The notes: generated by a model from the sequence alone, not told the origin. Numbered from the stretch's first letter, positions 36,924-48,947 are shown. The stretch: DNA of 64,000 nucleotides from JAGGAG01 sp031402225 (GCA_031402225.1 JANNSD010000023.1:39375-103374); one strand, 5' to 3'. A program made the numbers and translations.

Positions 36924-37636
36924 TCGACGCCCCGGAATCCATCGAGCGTCAGCTGGGGCAGGCGCGCGACCGGTTTGCGTTGCAGGATTACTACGGCGCC
37001 ATTCATCTGTGCATGCGCGTGCTGGACGCCGGCTGCGCGTTTCCCGATGTCCATCACCTGATGGGTGTGTCGTACGCGCTGCTTGGGCAGCAGGATCGCG
37101 CGCTGACCGCATTTGACTCGGCGCTCGCGCTCAACCCGCGCTACCTCGAGGCCACCATCCACCGGGCGCTGGCGCTCGCCGCGCTGGGTCGGGTGGACGA
37201 GGTGGCGCCGGCTCTCCGGCGCGCGGCGGAAATCACGCCGGCACCGGTCGCGGGCTTCCCGGCGGCGGTCGCCGCGCAGCTGGCCAGCCGCCACGCCGAG
37301 CTCGGCCAGGCGTACGCGGAAGCGGGCGCCCGGGATCGCGCCATTGCCGAGTATCGCCGCGCGCTCGAACTCGGGCCCCGGTTTCACGACCTGCGGTACC
37401 GGCTTGGTCGGCTGCTCCTCGAGTCGGGCCAGGTGCTTGAAGCGCGTGAGGTGTTCGGCGCGGTGGTGGCGGCGCACCCGCACTTCGTGGATGCGCAGGC
37501 GGCCCTCGGGCTCTCCTTTTACCTGAGCGGCGATGCCGCCGAGGCGCAGCGAGTGTGGCGCGACTGTCTTGCGCGCCGCCCGGCCAGCGCGCGGATCGAG
37601 GCCTACCTGGCGATGGTCGAGCGCGCGCACGCATGA
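36920..37636 (+). CDS. Cytoplasmic-type TPR protein
   Basis: This 238 aa protein consists almost wholly of TPR-like helical pairs (for example ALTAFDSALALNPRYLEATI, AIAEYRRALELGPRFHDL). It has no signal peptide or membrane helix. The function is unknown; TPR proteins usually hold partners together. Overlap with the UXS gene (4 nt) and the next gene (4 nt) ties it to both the sugar cluster and the envelope lipoproteins. Confidence 0.78.
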   Translation: MIDAPESIERQLGQARDRFALQDYYGAIHLCMRVLDAGCAFPDVHHLMGVSYALLGQQDRALTAFDSALALNPRYLEATIHRALALAALGRVDEVAPALRRAAEITPAPVAGFPAAVAAQLASRHAELGQAYAEAGARDRAIAEYRRALELGPRFHDLRYRLGRLLLESGQVLEAREVFGAVVAAHPHFVDAQAALGLSFYLSGDAAEAQRVWRDCLARRPASARIEAYLAMVERAHA

Positions 37637-38481
37637 GGCGGGTGGCCCTGCTCGCTTTCGCTGGAACGCTTGCTTGCCGTGGTCCCACCAGCCTCGAACG
37701 CCGGGGAGACGTGGCGGTGGCGGAGGCGCGCTGGAGCGACGCCTTCGCGTCGTATGGCACGGCCGCCGAGCGGCAGCCTGACGGCCGGGTGCTGGCGAAG
37801 CTCGGTGTGGCGGCGCTGCGAGTCGGCAACCTCCGCAACGCTGCGGTCGCCTTTGGGCAGCTTGGACGCGAGGATCCGTCCCGCCGGAACGAGGCCACGG
37901 ACGGCATGGAAATGGTGGCACGCGCCGCCGACCGCGCGGGCGACACCACCGCGCTGCGAATGGCCATCGACGGGCTGCGCGAGGTGGCACCCGGTCGGCC
38001 CGTGGGGCGCTACGTGCTCGCGCTCGATTCGCGCGGCGCCCTCACGCCGGCCAGCCGCCTGGAGTTGACGGCCGCGGCGGTGGCGGCGGCGCCCGATGCC
38101 GATACTGCCGACTCGCTGCTGCTGCAGTACGCGTCGGTCCTTCGGGACGGTCACGACTGCGAGCAGGCCGCGCCGGTATACCAGGCGGTCGCCGCCCGCT
38201 CCACGCTGCGGGAGCGGGTGGTCGCTGCGCGTGGTGCGGAGCAGGATTGCGCGCTGCTCGTGGGGCAGGCGCGGCTCGAGGCCGGCGCGCCGGCCGACGC
38301 GCTGGCGTGGCTGGGTGAGGCGATCAAGGCGGATTCCGCCTCCCGGAGCGGCGTGGCGGCGCTCGTGGCCATGGCAACGGCGTTGACGGCACTGGGCGAT
38401 ACCGTAGGGGGGACTCTCGTGCAGGCGGTGGCAAATCGATTTCAGGCGGCGCATCCCGACAGTGGGGGCCCGGCGCAATGA
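37633..38481 (+). CDS. Predicted TPR lipoprotein
   Basis: This 282 aa product starts MRRVALLAFAGTLAC, which ends in a lipobox-like cysteine near residue 15. The mature part is alanine-rich and helical, with TPR-like repeats (DAFASYGTAAERQPDG). I do not recognise a family. Length and location before a BamD-like gene suggest an outer membrane assembly or scaffolding role, which is inference. It overlaps both neighbours by 4 nt. Confidence 0.65.
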   Translation: MRRVALLAFAGTLACRGPTSLERRGDVAVAEARWSDAFASYGTAAERQPDGRVLAKLGVAALRVGNLRNAAVAFGQLGREDPSRRNEATDGMEMVARAADRAGDTTALRMAIDGLREVAPGRPVGRYVLALDSRGALTPASRLELTAAAVAAAPDADTADSLLLQYASVLRDGHDCEQAAPVYQAVAARSTLRERVVAARGAEQDCALLVGQARLEAGAPADALAWLGEAIKADSASRSGVAALVAMATALTALGDTVGGTLVQAVANRFQAAHPDSGGPAQ

Positions 38482-39257
38482 GGAAGTACCTGTGGGGCGT
38501 GCTGGCCGTCGCCTCGCTGGCTTGTGCGAAGAAACAGCCCGACGTCACCGTGCTCCCGGCAGGGGCCCCGGCCGTATCCGGGCAGTCCATCGACTCGCTC
38601 TGGGCCAAGTCCGAGCTGGCGTTCCGCCGGGGATGGTGGCGCGAGGCACAGACCGACCTCGAGCGCCTCAACCTCGAGATGAAGCCGGCTGACCCGCGCC
38701 GTCCTCGCATGCACTTCATGCTGGGCGAGGTGCTGGCGGTGCAGGGGAGCGAGCTGCAGGCGGTGCGCGAGTTCCGCCGCGTCTCGGACGAGTCGCCCAC
38801 CGATCCCCTGGCGCCGCAGGCCCTGCTCCGGGCGGGCGAGGCCTACGCCAAGCTCTGGCGCAAGCCGCAGCTGGACCCCACGTACGGCCAGACGGCGCTC
38901 GCCACGTTTCAGGAACTGGTCAGTCGGTACCCCGGTACGCCGGCGGCGCTCCAGGGCCAGGTGCGCCTCAATGAGCTGCAGGACGATTTCGCCTACAAGG
39001 GGTATCGGTCGGGCCTGTACTACTACCGGATCAAGGCCTATGACTCCGCCATCCTCTACTTGCGCGACGTGGTGGCCACCTACCCTCGGTCGACGGTTGC
39101 GCCGAGTGCGCTGGTGCAGCTGGTCAAGGCGTACCGGGCATTGGACTACGAGGAGGACGTGAAGGAGACGTGCGGTTATATTCGGCGGTTCCACGCGAAC
39201 ACGCACAACATCAACAAGGTGTGCCCGCTCCCGGTGGATAGCACCGGCAAGTCGTGA
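38478..39257 (+). CDS. BamD-like outer membrane assembly lipoprotein
   Basis: The 259 aa product begins MRKYLWGVLAVASLAC, a lipoprotein signal with Cys at about residue 16. TPR pairs follow, including KAYDSAILYLRDVVATYPRST and ALVQLVKAYRALDYEEDV, in the BamD/YfiO pattern. BamD binds BamA and helps insert outer membrane barrels. The call is by architecture rather than by diagnostic residues. Overlaps of 4 nt with both the lipoprotein and nadD link it to the nadD-secA string. Confidence 0.75.
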   Translation: MRKYLWGVLAVASLACAKKQPDVTVLPAGAPAVSGQSIDSLWAKSELAFRRGWWREAQTDLERLNLEMKPADPRRPRMHFMLGEVLAVQGSELQAVREFRRVSDESPTDPLAPQALLRAGEAYAKLWRKPQLDPTYGQTALATFQELVSRYPGTPAALQGQVRLNELQDDFAYKGYRSGLYYYRIKAYDSAILYLRDVVATYPRSTVAPSALVQLVKAYRALDYEEDVKETCGYIRRFHANTHNINKVCPLPVDSTGKS

Positions 39258-39834
39258 GCGCGGCGGTAGGCCTGTTCGGTGGATCCTTCGACCCGATCCA
39301 CCATGGTCACTTGCTGGTGGCCCAGGTGGCGGCCGAAATGCTGGGCCTGGACGAACTGCGCTTTGTGCCGGCGCGGGAGCAGCCGTTCAAGGTGGGCGAG
39401 CATGCGGCGAGTGCCGCCGACCGGGCGGCCATGGTGGAGCGGGCGATCGCGGGGTCGAGTGCCATGCGGCTGGAGCGGGCCGAGCTCGACCGCCCCGGTC
39501 CGTCGTATTCGGTCGATACGCTGCGGGCCCTGCGGGCCCGGGAACCGGGTGTCACCTTCGTGCTGCTGGTGGGCAGTGATGCCGCGGTGGAGCTGCCGAG
39601 CTGGCACGAAGCGTCCGCGCTGGGCGGCCTGGCGCGCATCGTGGCGTTCGGGCGTGCCGGAGAGACCGCGCGGGCATTGCCGCCGGGCGTGGAGTGCATC
39701 ACAGTGCCGGCGGTTGAAATCAGTTCTACGGCCATTCGCGAACGCGTGCGCCGTGGCCAATCCATTCGCTATTGGGTGCCCGACGCGGTGGCGGAATTCA
39801 TTGCCGCGCGCGGGCTGTACCGGGACGGAGCAGG

Positions 39835-39838
<4 letters not shown>
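39254..39838 (+). CDS. nadD: Nicotinate-nucleotide adenylyltransferase
   Basis: This 194 aa nucleotidyltransferase adenylates nicotinate mononucleotide to deamido-NAD. VGLFGGSFDPIHHGHLLVAQ holds the ATP-binding GGSFDPIHxGH and PAREQPFK follows. The ISSTAIRERVRRG motif (ISSTxIR) and the WVPDAVAEFI end are typical. GTG 39254 overlaps the upstream stop by 4 nt. The end overlaps secA by 4 nt. Confidence 0.95.
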
Positions 39839-42984
<3,146 letters not shown>

Positions 42985-43123
42985 CTACTTCGTTGCCGGC
43001 GCCGGCGTGGCCGGCGCCCACCTCCACGATCACCAGTCTCCCATCCGCGAAGTAGAGGAAGCGAGGTTGCTTCTGTCCCACCCTCAGAACGTCCTGGATC
43101 CGGGCTCATCGCCCGCTTCGCGA
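42985..43123 (-). pseudogene. 3' fragment of an LssY_C-like gene, frameshifted
   Basis: On the minus strand this stretch reads RFLYFADGRLVIVEVGA, which aligns with PYFTDGRLAIVVVGAP at the end of the intact LssY_C gene at 50623-51348. A 2-base deletion near 43017, relative to the right copy, shifts the frame so the shared stop is missed. Upstream the frame closes about 13 codons before the matching part. It therefore looks like a leftover fragment of a diverged copy, not a gene. It follows the left secA repeat directly. Confidence 0.65.
42998..43018. terminator. GC hairpin just after secA
   Basis: GGCGCCGGC and GCCGGCGCC form a 9 bp stem with loop GTG, 13 nt after the secA stop. No T-run follows. 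The same hairpin half-survives in the right copy (50636-50656), inside the LssY_C coding end. It may be a terminator or only codon-driven symmetry. Confidence 0.35.
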
Positions 43124-43159
43124 CGCCCGCTCGAAGATCCACAATGATTGCCATCGCTT

Positions 43160-43169
43160 CCCCCCCCCC
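43160..43169. repeat. Poly-C tract of ten, upstream of the flippase gene
   Basis: Ten consecutive C residues lie 8 nt before the ribosome binding site (AGGAG, 43178-43182) of the flippase. Such tracts can slip during replication. It is outside the coding frame chosen here. Confidence 0.85.
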
Positions 43170-43187
43170 GCTTGAACAGGAGCGTTG

Positions 43188-44453
43188 GTGAGCAATTGTG
43201 GAGGGGCGGCACGCGTATCGACGCTGGCCGTCGCCGGCCAAGGCATTGGATTTCTGCTGGCCGTCGTCCTGGCGCGCCAACTTGGGGTCGATGGGTTCGA
43301 GGCGTACGTCGTCGCCTCGGCCGTGTTCATGCTCATGGTCACCCTTGCGCCCCGCGGTGTCGACAAGTTCGCGCTGCGACTTTTTCCGGTGCTGCTCGAG
43401 CGCGAAGACTGGGGCCGCGCCAAGGGCTACCTGATATTTGGCGCGCGCCGCACACTGTGGACATCCGTTGCGGTTGGCGCCGCTGTCGGTGTTTGGGCGT
43501 GGTTCATCCGGGATTTCACGCCGGACGCGCGAATCGCCGTCGCCGTCAGTTGCATAGGGATACCGGCGGGCGCGTTAGTTCACTTCGCGATGGAGGTGCT
43601 GACCGCTTCCGGGCGCGCCACAACGGCCGCCGCCATCTTCCGCGTTGCGCTACCTGCGGTCGCTTGCGCAAGCGTGGGCGTCATGCTGATGTCGCCCATT
43701 CAGCTGACCGCCGCCATGGCCGTAGCTTGCTGGGGCGTCGGATGGACGGTTGCGCTGGTGATGATGTTCTACCAGATCCGGCGCACTGCACCGTCGAAGA
43801 TGTGGAGGGCCGACAAGATCGACGACGCCTCCGCATGGGCTTCCGATGCGCTCCCGTTCTGGATCTACCAGGTCTGCCTGGCCATGTTGGCGCAGGCGGG
43901 CGTCATCGCGCTTGATTGGCTTCAGCCTACGGCCACGGCCGTCGGAGCCTATGCCGTAGCGGTAGGCACGGCGCGCCTGGCGCAGGTACTCGCCACGTCC
44001 ACCAATCGCGTCTACGCCGGCGAACTGTCCGTGCTGCTTGAACGACGTGACTTCCATGCAGTGCAGACGATGCGGCGGAAGCGACTCAAGTGGCTTGCGC
44101 TTCCACTCGTGGTTTACCTCGTAGCGACCCTGGTCTTTCCGCGCGAGTTGTTGTCGCTATTCCGGCCGGAGTTCGTCGCTGAGGGTGTCAATGCCCTGCG
44201 CATCCTCGCGGTGGCGACCGCGTGCAACGTGTTGCTGGCGATGGCGCCGACCTACCTCAAGTTCCGCAAGCGGAATCGCACGACCTATGCTATCGTCGCC
44301 AGCGCCGCGGCGGCGCAGCTCATGCTGCTGTGGCTGCTGGTGCCCGCGATGGGGGCAACAGGCGCTGCATGGTCCTATGCGCTGGCAATGTGCGGAATGT
44401 ACGTCACCTTCGCCTGGCTGGCGCACAGGGAATTGGCGCTATTGCAGCAGTAA
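43188..44453 (+). CDS. Polysaccharide flippase, MOP (Wzx-like) family
   Basis: The 421 aa integral membrane protein has about 12 hydrophobic segments, beginning VSTLAVAGQGIGFLLAVVLA. It carries the usual Wzx feel (LGVDGFEAYVVASAVFMLM, MAPTYLKFRKRNRTTYAI), which suggests flipping of lipid-linked sugars or a related substrate. AGGAG lies 5 nt before GTG 43188, which sets the start. It is the only polysaccharide gene in the island. It converges with the next gene 20 nt away. Confidence 0.8.
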   Translation: MSNCGGAARVSTLAVAGQGIGFLLAVVLARQLGVDGFEAYVVASAVFMLMVTLAPRGVDKFALRLFPVLLEREDWGRAKGYLIFGARRTLWTSVAVGAAVGVWAWFIRDFTPDARIAVAVSCIGIPAGALVHFAMEVLTASGRATTAAAIFRVALPAVACASVGVMLMSPIQLTAAMAVACWGVGWTVALVMMFYQIRRTAPSKMWRADKIDDASAWASDALPFWIYQVCLAMLAQAGVIALDWLQPTATAVGAYAVAVGTARLAQVLATSTNRVYAGELSVLLERRDFHAVQTMRRKRLKWLALPLVVYLVATLVFPRELLSLFRPEFVAEGVNALRILAVATACNVLLAMAPTYLKFRKRNRTTYAIVASAAAAQLMLLWLLVPAMGATGAAWSYALAMCGMYVTFAWLAHRELALLQQ

Positions 44454-44473
44454 GCCAGCTCTCGTGATCGCCC

Positions 44474-46996
44474 TCATTCCTTTGCCCACTCGGTCCGACC
44501 GACGGCGCCGCTTGCAACAAGTCGGTTGACATCGTCAGGGCTATAGCCCAACTGCGCGAGGATCGCCGGCGCGTCGGCACCGATGCGCGACGTAGCGCGG
44601 GGCCTGGGCGTCGGCACACCGTCGAACGTGAACCAGGTCGGGCGGAAGCAATGGTTGACCCAGCCGTCGCTCTCGCGCTTTTCGAAGTACGCCGTCGGCG
44701 AGGGCTTGTCCATGTGCCGGTCTGCCACCTGGCGGCAGGTCTGCACCGGTGCGGCCAGCAGGCTCTTGCTCTTCGCATAGGCCAGTCCCTCGGCTACTGT
44801 CTTGCTGCCCAGCTCGGCCGTCATGTCGGCCTTGCCTTGCACGAAGATCCAGCCATCGGCAAGCTGGTAGACGCGCTCGCCGGCGTTGCGGCCAATCGAC
44901 CGCTGGCCACGGATGTCATCAGGTGGCCTGGGGATGCCGGTCAGCAGCAGCTGCGTCAGCGTGGCCGACGGCGCCAGCGAAGCCTGCGCCCAGTCGCCCT
45001 GGCCGTCCTTGCGATGTTCGCGCGCGTACAACGCGGCCATGCCGGAGAAAGCGCCGAGGTAGCCGCACAGGTAGTCCACGCACGAAGCCACGCCGTGATA
45101 CGTGGGCGCGCCCTCGTCACCAAAGCGTTCCATGATGCCGGTGGGGCCCTGGATCGACGGGTCGTAGCCGATGTCGTTATCCTGGGGGCCGCGCCTCTCG
45201 CCGCGGAACGCGGTGATCTGCAAGCCAATGCATTTCGGGTTGAGGCGCTTCAGCGATACCGGGTCCAGGCGCAGTCGCACGAACTGCGGGTCCATCGCGT
45301 TGTTCAGCACGAAGTCTGCCTGGGAGGCGAGTTGCTGAACGATCTTCATTCCCTCGGGGGTACCGACGTTGGTGATGATGGTCTGCTTGCCGCAGGCCAC
45401 CTCGCCAGCCCAGTCCACCACCACCGTGGGCGAGGTGTTCGGCTCGGGCGGGAAGCTTTGCACCACGGTGGCGCCCAGTTCAGCAAACATGCGCCCGCAC
45501 GACGGTCCGGCCAGCACGTTGGTCAGGTCGAGTATGTTGTAGCCGGCGAGCGGGAACCTGGCCGGCGCCACACCGGTGACCTTGGGCACCGGCGCCTTGC
45601 GCGGCGGCAGCGCGCGCACCTTCTGCCCGACGGCCAGCGGCGGATACGGCTGCGCACTTTCGATCCAGCTGGTGCGGCCGACGCGCACATGCGGGTCGCC
45701 GGACACAGTGTCGATCATGCCGGTCTCGCGTGCGGTGCGCGCCACCTGCCATTCCTGCCAGGTGCCGATCATCGCCACCGCCACGCCATTGGCCTGCAGG
45801 AAACGGTCCCACTCGGCCGCTGTGCGGCTAGCGAAGATCGGCTCCAGCCAGTCGGCCAGCTTGGAGGTCAAGTCGAAGCGCAGCGCCAACGAGTCGGCCA
45901 GGTTGGTGTGGCGCGCGCCGAGGTTGGCCGCATCGAAGGCGTTGACATCGACCATGCCCGCAGCCAGCGCCTTGTCGTAAAGGCCGAATGATTCGAGCAT
46001 GCGCCGCGTCAGCCGCCGGTTGGGCGCAGCCATCGGCAGGATGAAGCGGCCGTCGGATGTGCGATAGGGCGCCGACAGCGGCGCAACGCGCTGCTCCAGG
46101 TACAACTGCCCGGCCGGCTCGGCCATCGCCCGGCCCAGGATCACCTTGGCCTGCTCGGGCTCCAGTCCCGGCGGCAGGCCGCCAACGACGATAGGCGCCA
46201 AGTGCGGCGGCAGGCCGCTCGAGGTCAGCGCAAGCGCGCCCACCGCCGACAGCCCGCCGGCGATGCGTGAGGCATGCACCTCGCGGCCCAGGCCGGTACG
46301 CTCGCGGTCGACCAGCACCGCCGCCACCGCCACCGCGCCGTTCACGCCGGCATACACCGACGCGAGCGGTAGCGGCGTGTAGATCACCGGCCGGCCGAGC
46401 ATCGGGCCGGTGATGCTCATGTTGGTGAAGAAGCCGCACACCGCGCTGATGAGGTCTTCGCTGCAGTTGGCGGGCAGGTAGCCGTAAGCGTCGTCGCCAG
46501 GCAGCGCGGCCACAACGCGCATCACCACCTGGTGTGGCAAACGTTTCACGGGTGCGTCGCCGTCGACGATGATCACGTCGGCCGAGGACGTATCGGCAAG
46601 CGCGCCCGATGGGCCAAGCAGCTTGCCGCGGTCGAAGTATGTGTCGTCGAATTCGGCCGAGGGCCTCGCGCGCTCAACGTACACTTCAGCGCCCTGGTCA
46701 GCAAACAGCAGCCCTGTGAGACGACCGGCGAGTGTTTGGCTCTTCTCGATGATGCGAATGCTGGCGAATGGCAACTTGCCTTGCTGAGGGGCCGACGAAG
46801 GGCTTGCGCCTGCGCCGCTCTGTGCGACCACAGCGCCGCCGGGCAAGGCCAAGCCGATTGCTGCGCTTAGCGTGCCGCTAATCATCGATCGCATCGCGTC
46901 GCGGCGTGTCAGGCCATCCTCGGGCAAACCGCTGTTCGAAGGCAGTTGCGGCTCGTTGGGGCTGTTCTTGCCGTCGCTTATTTTCGCCATCAGCAT
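44474..46996 (-). CDS. Tat-signal, tandem-domain CaiB/BaiF (family III) CoA-transferase-like protein
   Basis: The 840 aa minus-strand protein has a twin-arginine signal (Arg31-Arg32 in LTRRDAMRSM) and a hydrophobic stretch ending GGAVVAQ. Two CoA-transferase-type halves follow. The second half has NILDLTNVLAGPSCGRMFAELGA and SCVDYLCGYLG with Asp641 at the place of the family's catalytic Asp. In the first half the matching residue appears to be a serine, so that half looks inactive. Family III enzymes normally act on CoA thioesters in the cytoplasm, so an export signal is odd. A second ATG at 46990 has better spacing from GGAG. Confidence 0.75.
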   Translation of the reverse strand: MLMAKISDGKNSPNEPQLPSNSGLPEDGLTRRDAMRSMISGTLSAAIGLALPGGAVVAQSGAGASPSSAPQQGKLPFASIRIIEKSQTLAGRLTGLLFADQGAEVYVERARPSAEFDDTYFDRGKLLGPSGALADTSSADVIIVDGDAPVKRLPHQVVMRVVAALPGDDAYGYLPANCSEDLISAVCGFFTNMSITGPMLGRPVIYTPLPLASVYAGVNGAVAVAAVLVDRERTGLGREVHASRIAGGLSAVGALALTSSGLPPHLAPIVVGGLPPGLEPEQAKVILGRAMAEPAGQLYLEQRVAPLSAPYRTSDGRFILPMAAPNRRLTRRMLESFGLYDKALAAGMVDVNAFDAANLGARHTNLADSLALRFDLTSKLADWLEPIFASRTAAEWDRFLQANGVAVAMIGTWQEWQVARTARETGMIDTVSGDPHVRVGRTSWIESAQPYPPLAVGQKVRALPPRKAPVPKVTGVAPARFPLAGYNILDLTNVLAGPSCGRMFAELGATVVQSFPPEPNTSPTVVVDWAGEVACGKQTIITNVGTPEGMKIVQQLASQADFVLNNAMDPQFVRLRLDPVSLKRLNPKCIGLQITAFRGERRGPQDNDIGYDPSIQGPTGIMERFGDEGAPTYHGVASCVDYLCGYLGAFSGMAALYAREHRKDGQGDWAQASLAPSATLTQLLLTGIPRPPDDIRGQRSIGRNAGERVYQLADGWIFVQGKADMTAELGSKTVAEGLAYAKSKSLLAAPVQTCRQVADRHMDKPSPTAYFEKRESDGWVNHCFRPTWFTFDGVPTPRPRATSRIGADAPAILAQLGYSPDDVNRLVASGAVGRTEWAKE

Positions 46997-47254
46997 TCTC
47001 TCCGAATTGGTGTGGCCATGCCACCGTGTATTCCAAATTAGGTCGTCAGTCCCTGGATCCAGCCGGTTGCCGCTGCGCAGCCAATATCTAACCTCCGCGC
47101 GATGGACACCTGATCGCAGGTCCGCCGCGAGATCCTCGTCCCGCCCTCACCGAGGCAGCGGCGGGAATCATTGGTCGCGCACAACCATCTCAGTCACCCT
47201 CTCTCGATCGCGCGCAAACACGCCAGTACCCTTTGAATCACTTGAAGTTTTCGC

Positions 47255-47284
47255 TTGCCGTAAGGCTGGAGACCATGGTATAGT
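47255..47284 (+). promoter_or_regulatory. Candidate promoter upstream of the porin gene
   Basis: TTGCCG (47255-47260) and TATAGT (47279-47284) are 18 nt apart. The 324 nt between the minus-strand CoA-transferase-like start and the fragment at 47321 otherwise show no gene. This promoter could drive the fragment, the porin and the second CoA-transferase-like gene. Confidence 0.45.
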
Positions 47285-47320
47285 CTGGTCCCAACCTCGG
47301 TTCAACAAGCCGGCCATAGG

Positions 47321-47566
47321 GTGGTTGCCACTGAGGCGCTCGCCTGGTGCGCGGAGCAGAAGATCCTGGGGCCGCCGGCCCAAGCCTGCAAGGTACCCAG
47401 CGACCGTCACCGAGACCATCTGACCTCGACCGTTCAGTTCGACAAGCGCGAAAGCGACGGTTGGACGACAGAGGGTTTCGCCCCGATCTGGTTCGCCTCC
47501 GATGTCAGGCGCAGCCCGGTGCGCGGGAAGGACCGAATGGGCCAAGAGCTGATTGAAGGGGGCTAG
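47321..47566 (+). pseudogene. C-terminal fragment of a third CoA-transferase-like gene
   Basis: The 81-codon frame reads ALAWCAEQKILGPPAQACK, then SDRHRD and FDKRESDGW, ending at the porin start. It aligns with the C-terminal part of the minus-strand protein (ADRHMD, FEKRESDGW, then F.P.WF). The N-terminal three quarters of such a gene are missing, and the start (GTG) has no good ribosome binding site. It therefore looks like the remnant of a lost gene. It ends one base before the porin ATG. It may still be translated as a leader. Confidence 0.6.
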
Positions 47567-48922
47567 ATGGGGAGTCGGGGAGTTCTGGTGCTCACTATGT
47601 TCGTCGCGATGACGACTGGTTTTGGCCCGGTTCAGGCGCAAGAGGGGCAGCGAGCCGGCGGGTACTCGGATATCGACACGCTTCCGGGACCAGATGCCCT
47701 CTACGACGCCTTTCGGGGAACGCCGGAGGCCCTTGTGCCGCCCTCGCCGCGAGGCACGGTTTTCCCCGGGCTGCAATTCCCGTGGCGGCAGAAAGTGGCT
47801 GAGTTCAGGCAGCGCCTTTTCGACAAACACGGACTGACTTTCTTCGTGGCCTACCAGCAGTCTACCCAGTATGCGACGCCGACGGTGCCCGGCGTATCGG
47901 ATCATTGGGCTATCGGCGGATGGTTCGCCGTGGGAGGCACGTGGACCCCGCTCAAACGGGGCACGGATTGGCAAGGCACACTTGTCGTGCGTCTGGGTTG
48001 GCGCGGGCCTTTCGGCGACATCCCCTGGCCGGCCCCCTTCGGGCCACTCAATCTAGGTTCGGCCTGGTCCGGCTACGTGTTTACCAATTGGAACAGGATC
48101 ATCGCCGCGGAGGACTTGTTCTGGGAGCAACATCTCGGGCCAACTTTCAGTTTCCAGATCGGCAACCTGGCACCTCAGGGGACGTTGAATACCTTCCGCT
48201 TCAAGGATGCCCGTAACAACTTCTCGGCAAGCAAGCTGAATTTCAGCGAGACGATTCCCTGGCCGGCCTTTGGCGCAGGTGCCTCCTTCCGCTGGCGACC
48301 CGGGTTTGCCCCGGGCTACTTCGTCAACGGAGTCGTCAATGACATGAACGGCAACCCGGGTGAGAACGAAGGAGACTTTTTGGCACTGAACTGGAGCCAC
48401 TTGAACATCGACCAGCTCTTTGTCGGCACCGAGATCGGCCGCAGGTGGCAGAGGTCGAACGGCGAGTTCGATCTTCTTTCTGTAAACGTGTTTCACGCCG
48501 GAACCCGCGTCACGTTCAACCCAGAGGTTACACCCAACAAGGCCGGCTGGGGGTTCAAGATCAATGTCGAGAAGCAATTGGGCCAATTCGTCGGTTTTGG
48601 CAGCTATGCATATACCACCGCACAGGGTGGCGGCATTTCGACAACGTTTTCCGGCAATACGGCGTATCTCGGTGCGGCCTATCTGAGGCCATTCGACATC
48701 AACGGTTCAGTCGGACTGGCTGCTTTGTGGACCCAGCCATTCAAGGACATCTTCCCTGGGAGCGGGCAGCGCGATCAATACGGCCTGGATGCTTACTGGA
48801 ATATCGCCGTATCACCAAACAGCACCCTCACGCCCGGCGCCCAGCTCATCATCCATCCCTCCTTCAATCCAGCGGCTGACGTAGTCTTCATGCCAACGGT
48901 GCTATTCCGGCTGTTCCTTTGA
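47567..48922 (+). CDS. OprB-like outer membrane porin
   Basis: The 451 aa product has a signal peptide (LVLTMFVAMTTGFGPVQAQ) and a beta-strand-rich body with many Gly/Trp/Phe alternations. Typical OprB-type segments appear: GLTFFVAYQQSTQYA, FWEQHLGPTFSFQIGNL and the closing QYGLDAYWNIAVSPNSTLTP with PSFNPAADV. It ends in a hydrophobic terminus (FRLFL). OprB porins pass sugars and related solutes through the outer membrane. AAGGGGG lies 4 nt before ATG 47567. The substrate here is unknown. Confidence 0.85.
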   Translation: MGSRGVLVLTMFVAMTTGFGPVQAQEGQRAGGYSDIDTLPGPDALYDAFRGTPEALVPPSPRGTVFPGLQFPWRQKVAEFRQRLFDKHGLTFFVAYQQSTQYATPTVPGVSDHWAIGGWFAVGGTWTPLKRGTDWQGTLVVRLGWRGPFGDIPWPAPFGPLNLGSAWSGYVFTNWNRIIAAEDLFWEQHLGPTFSFQIGNLAPQGTLNTFRFKDARNNFSASKLNFSETIPWPAFGAGASFRWRPGFAPGYFVNGVVNDMNGNPGENEGDFLALNWSHLNIDQLFVGTEIGRRWQRSNGEFDLLSVNVFHAGTRVTFNPEVTPNKAGWGFKINVEKQLGQFVGFGSYAYTTAQGGGISTTFSGNTAYLGAAYLRPFDINGSVGLAALWTQPFKDIFPGSGQRDQYGLDAYWNIAVSPNSTLTPGAQLIIHPSFNPAADVVFMPTVLFRLFL

Positions 48923-48947
48923 TCCAAGAAACGGAGTGGAGCACGTC

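Noticed and set aside
44651..45991. Plus-strand frame of 446 codons opposite the 840 aa CoA-transferase-like protein
   Set aside because: The minus-strand protein has the Tat signal and family motifs; the plus-strand translation has none.
46872..47423. Plus-strand frame of 183 codons near the start of the 840 aa protein
   Set aside because: It overlaps that protein's signal region on the other strand and the candidate promoter. No motif or good ribosome binding site is present.
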